18,545 nt of DNA from Candidatus Latescibacterota bacterium (GTDB lineage: Bacteria > JAAXHH01 > JACQVL01), in NCBI GenBank assembly GCA_016209865.1, contig JACQVL010000013.1, positions 1-18,545 of the forward strand. The letters run 5' to 3'. Every line of letters begins with the position of its first letter. Position 1 is the stretch's first letter. Below the pieces are notes generated by a model, which saw nothing but the letters and a program-made list of their open reading frames with translations, was not told where the DNA came from and did no database searches. This document shows, piece after piece, positions 1 through 6,382 of the stretch. Position numbers and translations under genes: made by a program.

Positions 1-1
1 A

Positions 2-151
2 GTCTGGGTGTACAACCTGATCGACACCGTGATCTCCGGACCTAACCTGGGTCGAGACGAAGATCCTATCGGACTTGGCCCCGGTCGGCAGAGGGTCGGG
101 ATCATCGTCAACACTCACAGCATGAACGTAGAGTACCGCGTGTCGTTTTGA
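2..151 (+). CDS. C-terminal end of an unidentified protein, possibly an outer-membrane beta-barrel (5' partial)
   Basis: An open frame enters from the left edge and ends at a TGA at 149-151, leaving 49 residues. The tail alternates hydrophobic and polar residues (GIIVNTHSMNVEYRVSF) and ends in phenylalanine. That is the usual look of the last strand of an outer-membrane beta-barrel recognised by the BAM machinery. The family cannot be named from so short a piece. The next gene starts 18 bp downstream on the same strand, so the two are probably co-transcribed. It could equally be the end of another beta-rich secreted protein. Confidence 0.5.
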   Translation, partial: VWVYNLIDTVISGPNLGRDEDPIGLGPGRQRVGIIVNTHSMNVEYRVSF

Positions 152-169
152 GCTGAAGGACGAACTCCT

Positions 170-1258
170 ATGGACAACCCTTACCGCCACCGCGGCCCAC
201 TCACCCAACCGGCGCTGTTCTACGGCAGGAAAGGGTTGATCACTCGCGTCTATTCTCGCATCGGAGTGGACCGTCCCCAGTCGATCTCGATCGTCGGAGA
301 ACCGAAAATCGGCAAGTCGTCTCTCTTACGGATCTTATACCACGAGCAGACCAGGCAGCAGTATTTAGACGACCCTCACGGCTTCGTGTATGCTCTCATT
401 GCCCTGAAGGAAGAATGGGTTGATCGACCGGCAGCGTTTTTTCGCCTGCTTCTTGAGAAAGTTCAAGCGCAGGAGAGTACACTGGCTGAGGCGGTGATCG
501 AGCCATCTTACGACGGCATCGGGCGGCTGGCCGAAGCCCTCAAGAACACAGAGAAAAAGCTGATCCTGTTCCTGGATGACTTTCACGTGATCACCCAGAA
601 TGAACACTTTCCCGTAGAATTTTTCTCCTTCTTACGCTCGGTCGCCAGCCACTACAACGTAGCCTATATCACCACCTCACATGAAGAACTGCAAAAATTG
701 TGTGTCTCGCGGGCTGTGGGCGAGTCCCCATTCTTCAACATCTTCACGAACGTGACCCTCAAGCCGTTTACGCCGGAAGAACTGGCGCAACTGGTGACGG
801 AGCCGGCCGCCCAGTTCGGGGTCTCGCTGCAGCCATACCTGGACATCATCGTTGACCTGGCAGGCTATTTTCCGTATTTGGATCAGATCGCCTGTGAACG
901 ATTGTTTGCGTTGAAACCATCCGGAGACAAGCTGGAGTCCTCGGTCCTGAATGACCTGCGAGCGCACGTTCTGACGCAGGTGCACCCGTTCTATCAGTCC
1001 ATCTGGGAGAGTTTCAATCAGCAGGAGCGAGAGATCTGTCGCGCGATATTCAGCAACAATGGCAGCCTTGCCCCGCAGGTAGAGTTTGTGGCCAGGAATT
1101 TGCAACGACGGGGCTACCTGGCTCATGAGAACGGTGCATACCGATTCTTTTGCTCCAGCTTCCGGCTGTTCGTGGCAGAACAATGGGGATTCGAGGCGAG
1201 CTGGGAGGAAGGGGGAAAAGGCGTCCTGGGATGGTTCAAATCGATGTGGCACCGCTAA
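170..1258 (+). CDS. STAND-like P-loop ATPase (archaeal-type AAA ATPase family), paralogue of the ATPase half of the facing cyclase
   Basis: A 362-residue soluble P-loop ATPase. Walker A is GEPKIGKSS (residues 43-51). Walker B is LILFLDDF (131-138) with tandem aspartates 136-137. An N-terminal FYGRKGLI segment (17-24) is the usual lead-in of the PF01637/STAND-type ATPases, which act as switches coupling nucleotide state to a partner or effector. The C-terminal part (about 270-335) resembles a small helical or winged-helix lid. No transmembrane segment or enzymatic output domain is visible. The start is supported by AAGGA about 9 nt upstream. The protein aligns over nearly its full length with the ATPase half of the gene on the opposite strand: both share PQSISIVGE, IGKSS, SPFFNIF and a YLxDP motif. 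The two genes are convergent, with stops 5 bp apart. A partner or regulatory relation with that cyclase is inference. The substrate is unknown. Confidence 0.8.
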   Translation: MDNPYRHRGPLTQPALFYGRKGLITRVYSRIGVDRPQSISIVGEPKIGKSSLLRILYHEQTRQQYLDDPHGFVYALIALKEEWVDRPAAFFRLLLEKVQAQESTLAEAVIEPSYDGIGRLAEALKNTEKKLILFLDDFHVITQNEHFPVEFFSFLRSVASHYNVAYITTSHEELQKLCVSRAVGESPFFNIFTNVTLKPFTPEELAQLVTEPAAQFGVSLQPYLDIIVDLAGYFPYLDQIACERLFALKPSGDKLESSVLNDLRAHVLTQVHPFYQSIWESFNQQEREICRAIFSNNGSLAPQVEFVARNLQRRGYLAHENGAYRFFCSSFRLFVAEQWGFEASWEEGGKGVLGWFKSMWHR

Positions 1259-1263
1259 CCGGG

Positions 1264-2814
1264 CTATCCTGCCTGCTGGACAAACTCCATGAACAGGCGG
1301 GAAAAAAGACGGGGTTGGCCGGTCTCTTCGACGACATACCCCTTGCGCTTGATCTCACGGAGCGCCGGACTTCGTGGCTTGCCAGGTGATGCAGTGGCCA
1401 ACTCCCGGCAGACCGTCCGTTCGTCGTCAGAGAGCGACTGCCAGATGAAGGCAAAATGCGGCTGCATCTCATCCCAACAGGTTTCCATAAAGCTATCCTC
1501 GTTGAGGCGTTCTGGTGTCTCCAGCAACAATTCAAACGCCACACTGCACGCGATCTGCAGAAAGAACGGGAAGAAGCCGCCCACATCCAGCAAGACATCC
1601 GTGTAGGAGGCTAAGGGATAGCCGGCCGCAGCCGATGGTTCGGCGATCAGAGTTCTGGCTTCCTCGACCTGGAACGGTCCAAGGGGCAGGTGCCAGAAGA
1701 TGTTAAAGAACGGCGAACTGGCAATTTTACCGCTGGCACACAGTCGCTGCAGATGCACTCCGGAGGCGATGAGATAGGCCACATCGTTATTGTTGGCCAG
1801 ACCGCGGAGGAAGTCAAAGAAGGCTCGATCAAACTTGGGGTTGGTTCCGATAATTTCAAATTCATCCAGGAGGAAAACCAGGCGTTGGTGTCCCTGGGTG
1901 AGACTGGCCACCATGCTACGAAACCCCTCATAGGTGGCCGGTTGATCGACGTGAACCGGGTTTGAGATCTTGGCTAATTCATCGTACACAAACCGAAAGA
2001 AGTTTTCAACGGTTGTCTGGCGCCGTTCCTGTAAATCCAGCAACAGAAAAAGATAGCGTTGAGGATCGTTGAGGTAGAGGCGCTGAGTGTCTGGATCAGT
2101 CAGATGGTGCAGGAAAGAGGATTTCCCGATTCGCCGTTCTCCCACGATCGAGATCGATTGGGGCAGCGACGCGTTGAGACGATGAAACAGGCGTGTGAGT
2201 TCGCGTGTGCGTCCGAAAAAATCCCGCCGATCCCGAACAGCAACCCGATTTAGATAGGGGTTTTGACCAGCCCGGCGATGAGCTCGAAGTGCAGGCAGCG
2301 CGTCGGGACCTCGTGCCTTCACCTCATACACTTCAATGGGTTCACTGACCCCCTTGAGGGAGTAGAACCCCAGCGATGTCGCGGTGAGATCCACCTGGCT
2401 TTTAATTTGTCGCCACACATCCGCTGAGATATAGATACTTCGAGGTGTCGCCAACGCCTGCAGTCGGGCGGCAACATTGACGCCAAGGCCCTGCAGACTG
2501 CCCTCCCCCAGGACCACATCCCCCAGATGAATCCCCATGCGCAACGCCAGGCGGTGCTCATCTTTGAGCGCCGCTTGCGTGTCCAGCGCACAACGTACCG
2601 CCTCCACCGTGCTCCCGAACATGACGAGGAAGCCATCTCCGAGTTCGCGGATGACTGTTCCGCTATGCCTCTCCACGCAGGGGAATAGCACCTCGCGCTG
2701 CCGCAGCACCAGCCGACGGGCGAGTTGCTCATCCTGTTCCATGACCTCGGTATAGCCGACCATGTCGGTAAACAGAATGGCAGCTAACTGGTGTTGGGGC
2801 ACGGCTCTCTCCAT
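1264..2814 (-). CDS. Class III adenylate/guanylate cyclase fused to a STAND-like P-loop ATPase
   Basis: A 516-residue two-module protein. Residues about 8-165 form a class III nucleotidyl cyclase domain: LAAILFTDMVGY with metal-binding D17, LGDGF with metal-binding D60, and VNVAARL with transition-state N113 and R117. The positions that normally read the purine are R56 (usually Lys for ATP) and S106 (usually Asp or Thr), so the product could be cAMP, cGMP or nothing. Residues about 185-516 are a P-loop ATPase with Walker A GERRIGKSS (225-233) and Walker B RLVFLLDEF (311-319). Cyclase-plus-ATPase fusions are known STAND architectures in which the ATPase probably gates the cyclase. I chose the ATG at 2814 because GGAG lies 8 nt upstream and it gives the usual short lead-in to the domain. 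An upstream ATG at 2883 lacks a good ribosome site and lies upstream of the predicted transcription start. No membrane segment is visible. Confidence 0.85.
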   Translation of the reverse strand: MERAVPQHQLAAILFTDMVGYTEVMEQDEQLARRLVLRQREVLFPCVERHSGTVIRELGDGFLVMFGSTVEAVRCALDTQAALKDEHRLALRMGIHLGDVVLGEGSLQGLGVNVAARLQALATPRSIYISADVWRQIKSQVDLTATSLGFYSLKGVSEPIEVYEVKARGPDALPALRAHRRAGQNPYLNRVAVRDRRDFFGRTRELTRLFHRLNASLPQSISIVGERRIGKSSFLHHLTDPDTQRLYLNDPQRYLFLLLDLQERRQTTVENFFRFVYDELAKISNPVHVDQPATYEGFRSMVASLTQGHQRLVFLLDEFEIIGTNPKFDRAFFDFLRGLANNNDVAYLIASGVHLQRLCASGKIASSPFFNIFWHLPLGPFQVEEARTLIAEPSAAAGYPLASYTDVLLDVGGFFPFFLQIACSVAFELLLETPERLNEDSFMETCWDEMQPHFAFIWQSLSDDERTVCRELATASPGKPRSPALREIKRKGYVVEETGQPRLFSRLFMEFVQQAG

Positions 2815-2858
2815 ACTGGCAGCTCCGTTCAGGCAACCTGATGCAGACAGCATTGTAA

Positions 2859-2888
2859 AATATACAGGCTCGCTGACCAGCATGCCAG
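2859..2888 (-). promoter_or_regulatory. Possible sigma70 promoter of the cyclase-ATPase gene
   Basis: On the minus strand, CTGGCA (2888-2883, 4 of 6 to consensus) and TATATT (2864-2859, 5 of 6) are separated by 18 bp. Initiation would fall near 2852, downstream of the ATG at 2883 and upstream of the preferred start at 2814. The spacing is slightly long, so this is tentative. Confidence 0.35.
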
Positions 2889-3009
2889 AGAAATCTTACA
2901 GCCTGCAAGAAAACTCTGGACAGATCGCGGAAGACCCATCAATTTGATGGAGACCTGGATAACCCCTCTATTACGAGACGCAGTAAAAAGTCCCGCAGGA
3001 GCGCCACCT

Positions 3010-3753
3010 ATGAACGATGAGCAAAAATACCTCTTCGACCTGCACGGGTACATCGTCCTGAGGAATGTCGTGCCTCAGCCTGTCATCGACGTTTGCAATA
3101 CGGTGTTGGATCGTTTCGAGCACATGCCCCCCGAAGAGTTCCCCCCTCCGCTGGTGCTGGGGACGCCCAAGACTGAGCGGGAACTCTACATCTCCAACAT
3201 CCTGGAAAGCGATCCGGCGTTTCGTCCGCTGATCGACCTGCCCGAAGTGCTGGACATCGTCGCGGGCGTGACCGGCGGGCCGTACCGGCTGAACCATACG
3301 TACACGATCTATCGCTGGGGCGGCGGGTACACCTCCCTGCACATGCACGGAACCCCCATCATCTCGAAATGCCAGTACCATTGCCGCAACGGCCAGATGA
3401 TCTCCACGCTGACGAAAGCGGTGTTTCCGCTGCTCGACTGCGACGTGGAAGACGGCTGCTTCGCGGTCATTCCGGGCGCGCACAAGAGCAACTTCCCCAA
3501 GCCCTGGGGCAATCACCCCAACGACAACCCGCCCGTCGTGCCCATCCCGGCGAAGGCGGGGGATTGCATCATCTTTACCGAGGCGCTCACGCACGGCTCG
3601 ATGATCAATGTCTCCGGTCGCCCGCGCCGCACGGTCTATTTCTGCTACAGTATCGGCTACATGCCCGACTGGGGCGGCCAGGGGCTGCGCTTCAGCGACC
3701 ACATCATGGAAGGGCTGACGGACGCGCAACGCGAGGTGATCCGGCTGAAGTAA
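3010..3753 (+). CDS. Phytanoyl-CoA dioxygenase (PhyH) family protein with an atypical metal motif
   Basis: A 247-residue protein of the PhyH branch of Fe(II)/2-oxoglutarate oxygenases. This branch hydroxylates or otherwise oxidises small organic substrates and is often expanded in marine and uncultured bacteria. The N-terminus (MNDEQKYLFDLHGYIVLRN) is typical of the branch. VIPGAHKSNFPKPWG and GDCIIFTEALTHGS match its core, with distal His 195 and a 2-oxoglutarate-binding Arg 206 eleven residues later. At the expected HxD motif the sequence is LHMHG (H111, H113), so the usual carboxylate is absent there. I chose the ATG at 3010 because GCAGGAG lies just upstream. The longer reading from a TTG at 2944 adds residues not expected in the family. 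It is followed 72 bp later by a barrel protein and then another PhyH gene, probably one transcription unit. The substrate cannot be read from sequence. Confidence 0.85.
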   Translation: MNDEQKYLFDLHGYIVLRNVVPQPVIDVCNTVLDRFEHMPPEEFPPPLVLGTPKTERELYISNILESDPAFRPLIDLPEVLDIVAGVTGGPYRLNHTYTIYRWGGGYTSLHMHGTPIISKCQYHCRNGQMISTLTKAVFPLLDCDVEDGCFAVIPGAHKSNFPKPWGNHPNDNPPVVPIPAKAGDCIIFTEALTHGSMINVSGRPRRTVYFCYSIGYMPDWGGQGLRFSDHIMEGLTDAQREVIRLK

Positions 3754-3825
3754 GAATCAAACGGAAGCGGGTTGAACGATGTGCTGCCAGTGTGCAGTCA
3801 GATCGACGACCAGAGAGGAGCAGGC

Positions 3826-4500
3826 ATGGTGAAACGCGGAGTGATCGGCATCCTCGTCTGCGTGGGGCTTGCCGCGTTCATGCCCCCTGCGTTGGCCCAA
3901 GAACAGCCCTTCACCGTCAGCCTTCTCGGCAGTAGTGCCATACCAACCGGAGTCTTCGAGAATAATAATGCGTTCGGGTTTGGCGGACTTCTTCAGGTGA
4001 ACTACCCGGTCACCCGGAGAATCGGGGTCGGTAGTACAGTCGGGTTTCTGAACTTTGGAGCACAGGACCGGGCCGCCGAGACGCCGCTCGTCATCTTTAT
4101 CGTGAAAACCCCACGTCTGAACATGACCCCGCTCCTGGCCACCGGCCAATACCTGTTCTCACCGGACGGTCAGGTCAAACCCTACTTGAAGGCAGGCCTG
4201 GGACTCTACCGCCTGGGGGTCAGTGATGTCGATACCGTGTACAACGCGGGGGATGTCGACGGGAATGGGGTGGTCAGTGCGGATGAGATGTACCATTATA
4301 CGCCCCGGTATATCGATCAAACCAGGGCCGGAGGGACGCTGGGAGGCGGTGTCTTAGTGACGTTGACGCCGGAGCGGTGGTGGTTCGAAGTTCAGGGCGC
4401 CTATCATCTGATGACGACGAAAAGACTGGGAATCAGGTTCAGGACGACATTTCTGTATCTTGGCCTCGGGGTCAGTAGAGCGTTAGGGCGTGCCCGATAG
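3826..4500 (+). CDS. Secreted outer-membrane beta-barrel protein with an EF-hand-like calcium loop
   Basis: A 224-residue protein starting with a clear Sec signal peptide: positive MVKR, a hydrophobic core, and cleavage expected after ALA at about residue 24. The mature part alternates glycine- and aromatic-rich amphipathic strands (for example GFGGLLQVNYPVTRRIGVG, GQYLFSPDGQVKPYLKAGLGLY, WWFEVQGAYHLM). This fits a small eight-stranded outer-membrane barrel of the OmpA/OmpW-like fold. Residues 143-154 (DVDGNGVVSADE) are a textbook EF-hand loop with acidic or Asn ligands at positions 1, 3 and 5 and Glu at 12. It sits between two predicted strands, so it is probably a surface or periplasmic loop. 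The start is set by GAGAGGAG a few bases upstream of the ATG. It lies between two PhyH oxygenases, with 25 bp to the next. A role in substrate passage or surface binding is only inference. Confidence 0.75.
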   Translation: MVKRGVIGILVCVGLAAFMPPALAQEQPFTVSLLGSSAIPTGVFENNNAFGFGGLLQVNYPVTRRIGVGSTVGFLNFGAQDRAAETPLVIFIVKTPRLNMTPLLATGQYLFSPDGQVKPYLKAGLGLYRLGVSDVDTVYNAGDVDGNGVVSADEMYHYTPRYIDQTRAGGTLGGGVLVTLTPERWWFEVQGAYHLMTTKRLGIRFRTTFLYLGLGVSRALGRAR

Positions 4501-4525
4501 GAAGAGTGGGGGGGCAGGAAAGGTG

Positions 4526-5395
4526 ATGAATGTCGATTTGCGCGACCAGTGGCTCACAGAAGGGTCTGTCCTGATCCGTCATGTGTTCGACAGGAAGCGG
4601 ACCGCACGACTGCTCCTGATGTGTGACGCCATCCTTGAGCAGTGGCGGATCGCCAACCCGGAAACCGGCAAACCGGGCGGCGGGCCCGATTCAACGGTGA
4701 TGCGGCATCTGAACCATGCCGGGTACTTCCATGCGCACCCGGAATGGCTCGGTGAACTGATGGACGCCGTCGCCGACGAAACGGTGTTAGAGATCGTCCG
4801 GACGATCCTGGATGACGAACCGTTGTTCCGCTGCACGAGCTACTTCTTCAACCCGACCCTGACGAGTCTGGATGGGAACTGGCATCGGGACTCACAGTTC
4901 GTCACGCCCAACGATGAGGCAGAACAGGAGATGCTGTTGAGCAGTCCCCGCGCCGGCTCAGGGGTGCAGATGCAGATCGCCCTCGTGCCCAGCGACGATG
5001 TGGAATACGTGCCCAGTTCTCATCGGCGGTGGGATACGCCGGCGGAGTATCACATTCGCAAGGCAGAGGAGGGCAAACACAGCCGATCCCACGACATGCC
5101 CGGCGCGGTCCGCCTGGCGCTTGAACCCGGCGATGCCGCGCTCTTCAACCCGATGGGCCTGCACCGGGGCCGTTATCATGCCGACAGACTGCGGCGGACA
5201 TTGATGCTGACGTATACCAGGGCGTCAGTCCCGTGCTATGACTATTTCTCCCATCAGCCCTGGTTCCTGGAACCGGGTTATCTGGATCGTCTCTCCCCGC
5301 GGGCACGGCCGTTCTTCGAACGGTTCGTGGAGATGTATGCCCAGCGATGGCGGGAGAAACTGGCCGAGACAGCGACCGCGTCGTCGGGGAACTGA
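4526..5395 (+). CDS. Phytanoyl-CoA dioxygenase (PhyH) family Fe(II)/2-oxoglutarate oxygenase
   Basis: A 289-residue PhyH-fold oxygenase with the complete iron site. NWHRDSQF supplies H120 and D122, GLHRGRYH supplies distal H213, and R224, eleven residues further, should bind 2-oxoglutarate. VPSSHRRWDTP and LEPGDAALFNPMGLHRG are the surrounding core strands. It is clearly of a different subfamily from the oxygenase at 3010-3753, so the pair is not a recent duplication. I took the ATG at 4526, preceded by AGGAAAGG. A GTG at 4490 would overlap the previous gene and adds a non-conserved stretch. The stop TGA (5393-5395) abuts the stop of the convergent amidohydrolase without a spare base, inside a tandem heptamer repeat. 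The substrate is unknown. Many family members act on modified fatty acids, amino acids or secondary metabolites. Confidence 0.85.
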   Translation: MNVDLRDQWLTEGSVLIRHVFDRKRTARLLLMCDAILEQWRIANPETGKPGGGPDSTVMRHLNHAGYFHAHPEWLGELMDAVADETVLEIVRTILDDEPLFRCTSYFFNPTLTSLDGNWHRDSQFVTPNDEAEQEMLLSSPRAGSGVQMQIALVPSDDVEYVPSSHRRWDTPAEYHIRKAEEGKHSRSHDMPGAVRLALEPGDAALFNPMGLHRGRYHADRLRRTLMLTYTRASVPCYDYFSHQPWFLEPGYLDRLSPRARPFFERFVEMYAQRWREKLAETATASSGN

Positions 5396-5412
5396 TCACC
5401 GATCACTGATCT
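5393..5412. repeat. Heptamer repeat at the junction of two convergent stop codons
   Basis: TGATCAC, CGATCAC and TGATCTT follow one another in register at 7-bp spacing. The first unit contains the TGA of the upstream plus-strand oxygenase and, in reverse complement, the TGA of the minus-strand amidohydrolase. A CGATCAC unit recurs in the array at 11434-11461, so this belongs to the same short-tandem-repeat family. Confidence 0.55.
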
Positions 5413-6382
5413 TTAACAACCGGGCAGCATTTCCGCCGAGGATGCTGTGTTGCTCCGCCGCCGGGATCGGGAGGTCTTGAATGACTCGAACGGCAAGGGC
5501 GGTGTTCCCGATCTGGTGCGGGTAATCGCTGCCCAGGACGAGTCGATCCGGGCCGGCGAAATTGAGGGCGAACTGGAGTGCCTGAGGCTGGAATGCGACG
5601 GTATCCAGGAACGTCTGTTTGAAGTACTCACTGGGTGGTTTCGTGATACGACCCCGGCATTCTTCGTACGCCTGATACCCCCGATCGACCCGCTCCGCCA
5701 CGTACGGGATCGTCCCGCCCAGGTGCGCCAGCACGAATTTCAGGCCGGGATACCGCTCCAGCACCCCGCTGAACACGAGTCGCGTGATGGCGAGCGAGGT
5801 ATCGAACAGAAAGCCCAGGAGGGCGGTCAGACGGTAGTCCTGCATCGCCTCCACCCCGGCCGGACTGGTCGGATGAAGAAACAGCGGGATGTCCAGGTCG
5901 GCGGCTTTCTCGTACAACGGCCAGTAGGCCGGAGCATCCAGCGCCTGACCGTTCACGTTGGCGAACACGAGCGCGCCTCTATGGTTGAGCTGGGTGACCG
6001 CTCGTTCCAGCTCGACGACGGAGGCGTGAGGGTCTTGCAGGGGGAGGGCCGCTAAGGCGAGAAAACGACCGGGGTACTGCTGCACCGTCTCCGCAAACGC
6101 CTCATTCACGATCTGAGCCAGTCGGATACCTCGTTTGGACTCCTCGATATGCACGCCGGGGGTGGTGAGCGAAAACACCTGAATGTCCACCCCGCAGCGG
6201 TCCATCTCCTCGATCCGCGCCTCCGGATTTCGATGACCGTCGACGACCACATTATAATCCCCCGCATACTGCAGACGGTCGTGTCCTGTCGCATCGCGTT
6301 CCAACCGGGCGCGGGTATCCCCTTTGTGCAACTCCTTCAGGTAGGCTTCAGGGTAGTAATGATTGTGAAAATCGATGATCAT
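5396..6382 (-). CDS. Amidohydrolase 2 family metal-dependent hydrolase/decarboxylase (ACMSD-like)
   Basis: A 328-residue TIM-barrel protein of the amidohydrolase-2 (PF04909) family. This family includes 2-amino-3-carboxymuconate-6-semialdehyde decarboxylase and gamma-resorcylate decarboxylase. The metal set is intact: H6 and H8 in DFHNHYYPE, H170 in FLHPTSP, and D286 in GSDYPHQ, with the likely catalytic H220 in LAHLGG. The expected reaction is zinc-dependent decarboxylation or hydrolysis of a carboxylated aromatic or muconate-type acid. The exact substrate is not readable. The start ATG at 6382 has a full AGGAGG about 10 nt upstream and overlaps the permease stop by 4 bp (ATGA). Much longer readings from further upstream run through the permease gene in another frame and are rejected. 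It is the last gene of the minus-strand operon and sits beside an amino-acid permease, which suggests catabolism of an imported compound. Confidence 0.88.
   Translation of the reverse strand: MIIDFHNHYYPEAYLKELHKGDTRARLERDATGHDRLQYAGDYNVVVDGHRNPEARIEEMDRCGVDIQVFSLTTPGVHIEESKRGIRLAQIVNEAFAETVQQYPGRFLALAALPLQDPHASVVELERAVTQLNHRGALVFANVNGQALDAPAYWPLYEKAADLDIPLFLHPTSPAGVEAMQDYRLTALLGFLFDTSLAITRLVFSGVLERYPGLKFVLAHLGGTIPYVAERVDRGYQAYEECRGRITKPPSEYFKQTFLDTVAFQPQALQFALNFAGPDRLVLGSDYPHQIGNTALAVRVIQDLPIPAAEQHSILGGNAARLLKISDR

Noticed and set aside
2971-3729. A 252-codon minus-strand frame opposite the first PhyH gene
   Set aside because: No domain or ribosome site is visible, and the plus-strand frame matches the PhyH family throughout.
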